Under the pieces are notes generated by a model. The model had not been told where the DNA came from and searched no databases. It saw nothing but the letters and a program-made list of their open reading frames with translations. A stretch of 64,000 nt of DNA from Rhodospirillaceae bacterium (lineage in GTDB: Bacteria; Pseudomonadota; Alphaproteobacteria; Thalassobaculales; Thalassobaculaceae): the NCBI GenBank assembly GCA_018401495.1, contig JAGYJX010000011.1, forward strand, positions 1 to 64,000. Direction: 5' to 3'. Made by a program: the position numbers and the translations under genes. Shown in pieces: positions 57,594-64,000 of the stretch (position 1 is its first letter; each line of letters begins with the position of its first letter).

Positions 57594-58769
57594 TCACGCG
57601 GCCATGTCGGTCTGTTCCTCTTTGAGAGGCGGGAAGTCGGCGATGCGGTGCGGTCCCCAGAACAGGGCGATGGCGCCATCCGGGTACTCGTTCAGGCGGA
57701 CCTTGGCGCGCACGAAGTGCGGGCGCAGGCGGCTCGGCGGGATTTGCAGGATACGGCCTTTCCAGCGCACGGTGTTGTCGTTGCCGACCTGGCGGTAGTC
57801 CTGGACGCACATGGCGTCTCGCCAGGCGTCCTCATCGATCGCCACGAAGGCGGTGCCGGCTCCTTCGGCGGCGACGGCGAAGCGGGCGTTGTAGTCCGCG
57901 ATGTAGGTCTCGGCGATCCAGCGGTTGGCGGCCGCTGCGGTGGTGATCCCGGCGAGCCGCAACTCCTTGGGCAGGCGATCCTGCAGCGTGCGGAAGGCGC
58001 GTTCCGAGCGGCCGCGCGCCTCCGGAGAGTAGGCCGCGATATGATGGATGCCGAGATCGGCCAGCGCCCGCCCAACCTGGGTGAGCACCGTCTTGGAGAC
58101 CGTCTCGCCAGCCTTCGGGGTGTAGAAGTAGTGGCTGCCCCGATCGGTGTAGAGCTCGTGGAACAGGCCGTGCCGCTCGAGCACCTCGCCCAACCCCCGA
58201 AGGCTCGACGCGGTGCCTTCTTCCTCGACCAGGAAGGCCGAGTAGATCGCGCTGGTCGCGTCGTCCAGGGTGACCACCAGATCGTATTCGCGCGCCTCGC
58301 CTGAGAGCCACGCAAAGCGCGAGGCGTCCTGATGCAGCATCTCCCCCGGCAGCGCGCGCCGTGGCCGCTTGCGGCGGTGCGCCGAGCGCCGAGGCGCCGG
58401 CCTCACCAAGCCCGCCGCCTGAAGGTTCACACGGGTCACCGTGTAGCCGAGCTTGTAGTTGTGACGCTTCACAAGCTGCTCGTGGAAGTGCTTCACCGTG
58501 AAGTCGCTGTAGCGCTCCTGGTAAAGCCCTAGCATCCGCGCGATCTCAACCGGTGAGGCGCGGCGGCTCGACGGCTTGCCAATCCGACGGTCAACCAACC
58601 CGCCCGGACCCTCGTCGCGAAGCCGATCCCGCCAGCGTCGGAACGTCCGCTCCGTCACTCCGAGCATGTGAGCCGCCTCCAATTGGCTCAGATCACCACG
58701 TTCATGGCGATCAAGAAGCGCTTCAAATCGCAACTGCCGTACCCCTTGCAGCACTCGTGCCCGGTTCAT
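57594..58769 (-). CDS. ISNCY-family transposase (HTH plus integrase core)
   Basis: About 391 residues from ATG 58769 (AGAGGGGG upstream). N-terminal HTH DLSQLEAAHMLGVTERTFRR, FTVKHFHEQLVKRHNYKLGY, then the integrase core: LHQDASRFAWLSGEAREYDL (Asp 1), YTDRGSHYFYTPKAGETVSK (Asp 2), YSPEARGRSERAFRTLQDRL (Glu), and the C-terminal WKGRILQIPPSRLRPHFVRA. Intact. Confidence 0.88.
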   Translation of the reverse strand: MNRARVLQGVRQLRFEALLDRHERGDLSQLEAAHMLGVTERTFRRWRDRLRDEGPGGLVDRRIGKPSSRRASPVEIARMLGLYQERYSDFTVKHFHEQLVKRHNYKLGYTVTRVNLQAAGLVRPAPRRSAHRRKRPRRALPGEMLHQDASRFAWLSGEAREYDLVVTLDDATSAIYSAFLVEEEGTASSLRGLGEVLERHGLFHELYTDRGSHYFYTPKAGETVSKTVLTQVGRALADLGIHHIAAYSPEARGRSERAFRTLQDRLPKELRLAGITTAAAANRWIAETYIADYNARFAVAAEGAGTAFVAIDEDAWRDAMCVQDYRQVGNDNTVRWKGRILQIPPSRLRPHFVRAKVRLNEYPDGAIALFWGPHRIADFPPLKEEQTDMAA

Positions 58770-58843
58770 CAGCGCCCCCTCTTTGGAGCGTTTCAAAAAC
58801 CGGACATTTCACGAGCTACAAAATCCGGACAGATCGTGAGTCA

Positions 58844-60455
58844 GCCACATCCCGTTCCGGCGCCGATTGACACCTTGGACGAAGGCAGGTAGAGTTCGTC
58901 GGTCGTGCCGTTTCCTGGTTTCGAGATGATGCGCACCGCGCCGCCCGACTGCTTTGCGAAGCCGTAGACCATGCTGAGGCCGAGGCCGCTTCCCCGACCG
59001 ACGCCCTTGGTGGTGAAAAACGGTTCGAAGGCGCGGACGACCACCTCGGGCGTCATGCCCGATCCGGTGTCGGTCACCCAGATGCGCACGTGCTGGCCGG
59101 CGCTCAGCCCCCCCACATTCGCTGCCTCCGCTTCGATTAGGTCGATGCACGCCGACTCGATCGTCAAGCGCCCGCCATCCGGCATGGCATCGCGCGCGTT
59201 GATGACGAGGTTGAGAAGCGCGCTCTCGAACAACGAAGTGTCGACGTCAGCAAGGCAGGTTCTGGCACACTGCACGAGTTGTAGTTCGATGCTGTCTGAC
59301 GCGGCGCGCCGCAGCAGCCCGCCCATCCCGGCGATCAGCGCGCGGAGGTCGACCGTGGCCGGTTCGAGCGCCTGGCGCCGGGCGAAGGCCAGCAGGCGGC
59401 CGGTCAGCTCGGCGCCGCGCTCAGCCGCCGAAACGATCATCTCGGCGAGTGCGCGCAGGTCGGACTGGCCGGCCAGCCGCTCTGTGACGATCTCGGCGTT
59501 GCCGAGAATGACTGTCAGCAGGTTGTTGAAGTCGTGGGCGATTCCTCCAGTCAGACGGCCGAGCGCTTCCAGCTTCTGCGACTCGCGCAGGCGCTCCTCG
59601 AACCGCCGCCGCTCGGTGATGTCGTGCATCGATCCCAGCATGCGGATTGCCTTGCCGTCTGGCGCGCGTATGACGAAGCCGCGATCGGCGACGACGGCGG
59701 CGCAACCGTCCGCCCGCAGGAACCTGTACTCGTCGCCCCAGGTGGTGCCTTCACCGTCGTTCACCGCGTGGATCCCGGCGAGCACCCTGTCGGCATCCTC
59801 CGCATGGATCCGGTTGGTCCACGACTCCGGCCCGGTCTCGAGCCGATCGATCTCGTGGCCGAACAGGGACCGCATGGTGTCGTTCCACCAGACACGGCCC
59901 GCGAGGAGATCCCAGTCCCAGACCACGTCGTTCGTCGCCCGGGCTATAAGGCGGAATCGCTCCTCGCTGACGCGCATCGCCTCTACGGCACGACGGCGCT
60001 CAGTGACGTCGCGCTGCACCACCACCCAGTGGGTGAGGCGCCCTGAATCGTCGGCGATGGGTACGATGTCGAGCTCGAGCCATAGCTCCTGGCCGGCTTT
60101 CGTGTAGTTCAGCACTTCGGCACGGACCGGCCGCCCGGCCGCCAGCGCCTCGCGGATGCGGCGCAGTTCCCCGGGCTGGGTGGCGGGCCCCTGGAGAATG
60201 CGGGGGGTCTTCCCGACCGCCTCGTCCCGCTCGTAGCCGGTGATCCGAGCGAAGGCCTCGTTCACGTAGACGATCCTGGGACCCTCGGGTCGGTCGATCG
60301 GCTCGGCCTCGGTGATGACCAGCATGTCACCCTGCCGGGAGACCGCCGTCTCGAGCAGCCGCAGTTGCGCCTGGTCGGCCCGCTCCTGGCTGATATCCCG
60401 GAAGTAGACCGCGAGCCCTTCCTGCAACGGGTATGCGGTGACCTGGAACCACTTC
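58844..60455 (-). pseudogene. Multi-PAS sensor histidine kinase, 3' part
   Basis: Continuation of the kinase that begins beyond 64000. Reads KWFQVTAYPLQEGLAVYFRD (end of a PAS domain), a second PAS IVYVNEAFARITGYERDEAV to YTKAGQELWLELDIVPI, a third VVWDWDLLAGRVWWNDTMRS to IRMLGSMHDITERRR, the His box KLEALGRLTGGIAHDFNNLL, the N box LLNLVINARDAMPDGG and G boxes WVTDTGSGM and GRGSGLGLSMVYGFAKQSGG. It ends ...YLPSSKV plus nine residues at the ISNCY edge; any receiver domain that followed is missing. Confidence 0.85.
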
Positions 60456-60605
60456 TGCGGATTCCGACGATGCCGGCCACCTATTCCGATTTGAAGGCGG
60501 CCACCTATTCCGATCCGATGCCGGCCGGCGTTCCGATTTGATGCCGGCCACCTGAGGCACGCTCCTCCGGGTCGTGGGGGATGATGTTCGGGCGGTGTCG
60601 GACGG

Positions 60606-61361
60606 TCAAGTCGCGGCGGCCGCGGCGACCTCCGGGGGCCGCTTCTTTCGCAGGCTGTCACCCCTGAGCTCGATGCGGTGGGCGTTGTGGACCAGGCGGT
60701 CGAGGATGGCGTCGGCGATGGTGGGATTGCCGATGACCTCGTACCAGCGGTCGACCGGCAGTTGGCTGGTGACGATGACCGAGCGGGCCTCGTAGCGGTC
60801 CTCGACGATCTCCAGGAGGTCGCGGCGCTGCTCGGCGTCGAGCGGCTCCGGCCCCCAGTCGTCGAGGATCAGCAGGTCGAGCCGGGCGAGCGAGCGCAGC
60901 ATGCGGGCGTAGCGGCCGTCAGCCCTGGCAGTGGCGAGGGCGGCGAACAGCCGCGGCATGCGGTGATAGGCGACGGCGAGGTCCTCCCGGCAGGCCTTGT
61001 GGCCGAGGGCACAGGCAAGCCAGCTCTTTCCGGCACCACAGGGCCCGGTGAGGAGCAGATTATGACGGGCGCGGATCCATTCGCAGGAGGCGAGCCTGAG
61101 GAACAGGCCGCGATCGAGGCCGCGTGCAGCACGGTAGTCGACGTCCTCGACGCTGGCGTCGTGCCGCAGCCTGGCGGCCCGCGCCCGGCTCTCGAAGCGC
61201 TTCTGACGCCGCAGGGTGGCCTCTTGCTCGAGCAGCAGGGCGAGCCATTCGGCATGCTCGAGGTGCGTGACCTCGGGCTGGGCGTCGAGGTCCTTCATGG
61301 CCTTGGCCATGCCGTGCAGGCCGAGTTCGTGGAGCAGATCGAGGGTGGGGTGGGTCAGCAT
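60606..61361 (-). CDS. istB: IS21-type helper ATPase IstB (element B)
   Basis: 251 residues, intact. LDLLHELGLHGMAKAMKDLD at the start, Walker A NLLLTGPCGAGKSWLACALG, Walker B LDLLILDDWGPEPLDAEQRR, and VIVTSQLPVDRWYEVIGNPT. AAA+ ATPase that selects target DNA and stimulates IstA. Begins 14 bases after istA. Quite different from the istB of element A. Confidence 0.92.
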   Translation of the reverse strand: MLTHPTLDLLHELGLHGMAKAMKDLDAQPEVTHLEHAEWLALLLEQEATLRRQKRFESRARAARLRHDASVEDVDYRAARGLDRGLFLRLASCEWIRARHNLLLTGPCGAGKSWLACALGHKACREDLAVAYHRMPRLFAALATARADGRYARMLRSLARLDLLILDDWGPEPLDAEQRRDLLEIVEDRYEARSVIVTSQLPVDRWYEVIGNPTIADAILDRLVHNAHRIELRGDSLRKKRPPEVAAAAAT

Positions 61362-61375
61362 GTTCGGGATCTCCG

Positions 61376-62911
61376 TCAGTGGAAGTAGCCGGGGCCACGC
61401 AGATTGGGATGGTCGATCACCACGGTGTCGGGAGCCGGCGGCTGGCGATCGCGCCGGGCGGCGATGAGGGCGGCGATGCTCTTGTAGGTGAACGCGCCGC
61501 GGGCGACGGCCTCAGCCGCTATCGCCTCGGCATGCCGCGGCCCGAAGTCCTTGAACAACCGCAGCACGCCGAGGCAGGTGCGGAAGCCCTGCTCGGGATG
61601 CGGCCGGTTGGCGAGGATCGCCAGGACCAGGCCCTCGGTGTTGGGGCCGATCGCGCGCGCCCAGCGCCGGAACCGCTCCGGCGTCCACTCGGCGTAGCGC
61701 CGGTGCGCGCTCGGCATGTGGTCGGGATCGGTGCCGTGCCGGCGACCGCCGTAGCGGCGCTGATGGACGGCGACCCGCCGGCCGCGATGGAACACCTCCA
61801 CCGTGCGGGCGGTGGCGCGGATGTCGACCTGCTCGCGGATCAGGCCGTGCGGGACGGAGTAGAAGTAACCGGCGACCTCGACGTGATAGTCCGGGGACAC
61901 TCGGGCCAGCCGCCACTCGGCGAACTCGTAGTCGGTGTCCGGCAGGGCGGCGAGCGCTGGCCGCTCGACGGTCTCCAGTAGATCCCGCCGGGACACGCCG
62001 AGCCGGCGCATGACGTGGCCGTTGAGCTGCTCGAGGACCTCGGCGATCGCCGCGTTCGCCTCGGCCAGCGAGAAGAAGGTCCGATGGCGCAGCCGGCCGA
62101 GGATATAGGTCTGCGCCAGCCGCACGCCGGCCTCGACTTTGGCCTTGTCGCGCGGGCGGCGCGGCCGCGTCGGCAGGATGCCGACCCCGTAGTGCGCCGC
62201 CATCATGCCATAGCTGCGGTTCAGCTCGGGGTCGTAGAACGAGGCCTTGTGCACCCCCGCCTTCAGATTGTCGGGCACCACCAGGCGCGGCACCCCGCCG
62301 AAGTCCCGGAACATCCGGACATGGGCGCCGATCCAGTCCGCCAGCCCCTGGGTCCAGCTCGCCTCGGCGTAGGTATAGTTGGAGGCGCCGAGCACACCGA
62401 CGAAGATCTCGGCCTCGCGCACCACGCCGGTGGCGCCATCCAGGATCGCCAGCTTCTTGCCGGAATAGTCGACGAACACCTTGTCGCCGGCAGCATGGTG
62501 CTGGCGCATCACCGGCGACAGCCGCCGCTCGAACTCCCGCCACAGGTCGCAGAACCGGCTGTAGCCATAGCCGTCGGGGTGAACCTCCCGGTACTCCTCC
62601 CAGAGCACCGTCAGGTTGACGCCGGGGCGCTTCAGCTCGCAGGCCAGCGACGCCCAGTCCGGCTCGGCCCGCCGGCGGAACCCCCGCCGCGCACCGGCGC
62701 GCGCGAACAGCCGCTGCTCCAGCACGTCGTCGGTGAGGTCGCCCGGCAGCGGCCAGCTCAGACCGGCCGTCCTGGCCCGGTTCAGGTTGTCCTGGATCGT
62801 GCTGCGCGCCGCCCTGAGCGTGCGCCCGATCTCGCGCGCACTCACCCCGTCATGGGCCAGCCGCAGCATCTGTCGTATCTGTCGCATGGTCAGCTCTCGC
62901 TTCGCCGGCAT
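61376..62911 (-). CDS. istA: IS21-type transposase IstA (element B)
   Basis: 511 residues, intact. N-terminal HTH MRQIRQMLRLAHDGVSAREI, catalytic core KVFVDYSGKKLAILDGATGV (Asp 1), GVPRLVVPDNLKAGVHKASF (Asp 2), RPRDKAKVEAGVRLAQTYIL (Glu) and a C-terminal DNA-binding part YHVEVAGYFYSVPHGLIREQ. Start ATG 62911. Confidence 0.92.
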   Translation of the reverse strand: MPAKRELTMRQIRQMLRLAHDGVSAREIGRTLRAARSTIQDNLNRARTAGLSWPLPGDLTDDVLEQRLFARAGARRGFRRRAEPDWASLACELKRPGVNLTVLWEEYREVHPDGYGYSRFCDLWREFERRLSPVMRQHHAAGDKVFVDYSGKKLAILDGATGVVREAEIFVGVLGASNYTYAEASWTQGLADWIGAHVRMFRDFGGVPRLVVPDNLKAGVHKASFYDPELNRSYGMMAAHYGVGILPTRPRRPRDKAKVEAGVRLAQTYILGRLRHRTFFSLAEANAAIAEVLEQLNGHVMRRLGVSRRDLLETVERPALAALPDTDYEFAEWRLARVSPDYHVEVAGYFYSVPHGLIREQVDIRATARTVEVFHRGRRVAVHQRRYGGRRHGTDPDHMPSAHRRYAEWTPERFRRWARAIGPNTEGLVLAILANRPHPEQGFRTCLGVLRLFKDFGPRHAEAIAAEAVARGAFTYKSIAALIAARRDRQPPAPDTVVIDHPNLRGPGYFH

Positions 62912-63113
62912 CCCGCCCTCTCCTCGTCACTGGACGAGGCGAGCGTGATGCCCGAGGTGCTGACCCAGAAGGGCGCGCCGGGACCGTCAGCCAGGTGGCC
63001 GGATAAATCTCGGAACGGTGGCCGGCTTCATGTCGGAATGGTAGCCGGCTTCAAATCGGAACCCCGGCCGGCTTCACGTCGGAATACCCGGCCGGCTTGT
63101 GTCGGAATCCGCA

Positions 63114-64000
63114 CCCGGCGATTCTGAGCAGGTCGGTCGCAGCGGCGAGGCGCGCACCCGTCTCGACCTGGGCCGTGACGTCCTGCGAAACGCCGTTGAG
63201 CTCCGCTCCTTTCGGGCCATCGCCGAGTTCGCCGAGGCCGCGGACGTGGACCACCCTGCCGTCCGGCCGCACGACGCGGTGATGGAAAGGGAAATGCGCC
63301 GCGCCCGACCTCCGGAATGCTTCGAAATCCGCGAGCATGACGGGGCGCTCGTCGGGGTGCACCAGAGCGACGAAGTCCTCGAAGCGGTGTCCGAAATCCG
63401 TGCCTGTGACGCCATAGATCTCGTTTAAGTTGTTCGATCGGGTGATCCGGCCCGTCTCCATCTCCATCTTCCAGGTGCCGACGTTGAGCAGCCGCTTCGC
63501 CGTGCGCAGGCTCGTCTCCTGCTCCTCGATCCGGCGGTTCGCTTCCCTCAACTCGCGCGAGCGCAGCAGGACCTCCAGGCGAAGCTGATCGTCCTGCGAT
63601 CCGAGCGGCTCCGGCTGGTCGCGGTCGATCATCTCGCCTCCGCCCGAGCCGACAAGGTCGGTTACGTCGTCGACCCGGTGGATGATGAACGCGACGCGGC
63701 GGTCGAGATCCAGCACGGGGGTGTTGACCGGGGCCCAGTACCGCTCCTCGAAGCCGGCGGCGGCTGGACGGCGTATGGGATAGCGTTGAATCGCCATCAC
63801 ATCGGTGCGGCAGGACGCGACCACGCGCTCCAACGAGGCCCGCAGGTTCCGCGTCCCATCCGCCTGCGGGTCACCGGGATCGTCCGGGAACACCTCGAAG
63901 AGTCCGCGCCCCTTGATGTTGGCCAAGTGCGTCAGCGTCGCATCGAGGTAGGCGTCGCTTGCGGCGACGATCTCGTACCGTTCCGGGGTCAGGACCAGGA
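63114..64000 (-). pseudogene. Multi-PAS sensor histidine kinase, 5' part (runs off the window)
   Basis: Open to the window edge; the true start lies beyond 64000. A first PAS-like domain is [79 protein letters not shown] and [11 protein letters not shown] coiled coil ([20 protein letters not shown]) leads to a second PAS ([60 protein letters not shown]). It ends ATDLLRIAG at the IS. The next PAS must have started here, but its body is absent on the other side of the element. Confidence 0.85.

Larger units (their letters stand above)
57465..58843 (-). mobile_element. ISNCY-type insertion sequence
   Basis: About 1.38 kb. The two ends form long inverted repeats: left TGACGCGTCAAG...TGTCCGGTATCTGTAGCGCG and, on the complement of the right, TGACTCACGATC-TGTCCGGATTTTGTAGCTCG, similar over about 45 bases. 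One intact transposase gene. The right end interrupts the sensor kinase and the TGA of its terminal repeat ends that reading frame. No target duplication recognised, and the left end abuts the IS21 right end, which suggests a later rearrangement. Confidence 0.75.
60456..63113 (-). mobile_element. IS21-type element B inside the sensor kinase gene
   Basis: 2658 bp. Ends are matching inverted repeats: TGCGGATTCCGAC at 60456 and, on the complement, TGCGGATTCCGAC ending at 63113. Inside each end lie four or five direct repeats of a TTCCGA...GCCGGCC unit about 20-25 bases apart. Carries intact istA and istB. No target duplication, and kinase sequence appears lost at the junction. Confidence 0.88.

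Noticed and set aside
63010..63113. Regularly spaced repeats resembling a short CRISPR array
   Set aside because: Units are degenerate, contiguous with an IS21 end and mirrored at the other end of the element; no cas genes nearby.

Overview
The window is GC-rich DNA (roughly 65-70 % by eye) from a proteobacterium. The gene families (phospholipid N-methyltransferase, Aer-like chemoreceptor, dipeptide-type ABC operon, abundant IS21/IS256/ISL3 elements) fit an alphaproteobacterium of the Rhodospirillales type best, but no rRNA or tRNA gene is present to fix this. Between about 1 and 27 kb most conserved genes are broken by many single-base frame changes (sodB, gmhB, manC, both dpp permeases and others), while almost every gene between 28 and 49.6 kb reads cleanly. 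I read the first block as DNA with many uncorrected indels rather than as a field of pseudogenes. Exact 4-bp stop/start overlaps (ATGA, GTGA) survive at gene joints and were used to place gene ends.

0-7 kb: a metallophosphoesterase, a divergent four-gene peptide/nickel-type ABC transporter operon (Tat-exported binding protein, fused double ATPase, two permeases) and Fe/Mn superoxide dismutase. 7.2-27 kb: a surface-carbohydrate region with two unrecognised genes, GmhB-like phosphatase, ManC, UDP-glucuronate decarboxylase, two small-molecule methyltransferases (one TylF-like), two WbsX-type glycosyltransferases, a GT61 transferase, a twitch-type radical SAM protein and another methyltransferase. 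It is interrupted by a phospholipid methyltransferase, an alpha/beta hydrolase, an SDR, an Aer-like chemoreceptor and an MscS channel.

28-49.6 kb: the most interesting block. It contains an RND pump with its adaptor, a cNMP-domain/CPBP membrane protease fusion, a PlsC-type acyltransferase and a seven-helix-like membrane protein. Next come three tandem paralogous radical SAM/B12-type proteins. The last part has a MGDG-synthase-like GT28, a fatty acid desaturase, an FAD oxidoreductase, an SDR and a DGD1-type (digalactosyldiacylglycerol synthase-like) GT4. I interpret this as a glycolipid synthesis and lipid-modification island. An ISL3 element and an IS256 element (42481-43910, 8-bp target duplication) lie inside it; the IS256 copy sits in the divergent control region between the radical SAM operon and the GT28 gene.

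50-64 kb: a mobile-element graveyard. A doubly deleted HsdR remnant is followed by an IS21 element that carries an IS3 element in istA and a serine-recombinase element in the Walker A codons of istB. Next is an ISNCY element that truncates a PAS-rich sensor histidine kinase, and a second IS21-type element that splits the same kinase and has apparently removed part of one PAS domain. A composite palindromic intergenic repeat occurs at 27.1 kb and 50.9 kb in the same orientation. Long perfect hairpins sit just 3' of three different transposase genes.
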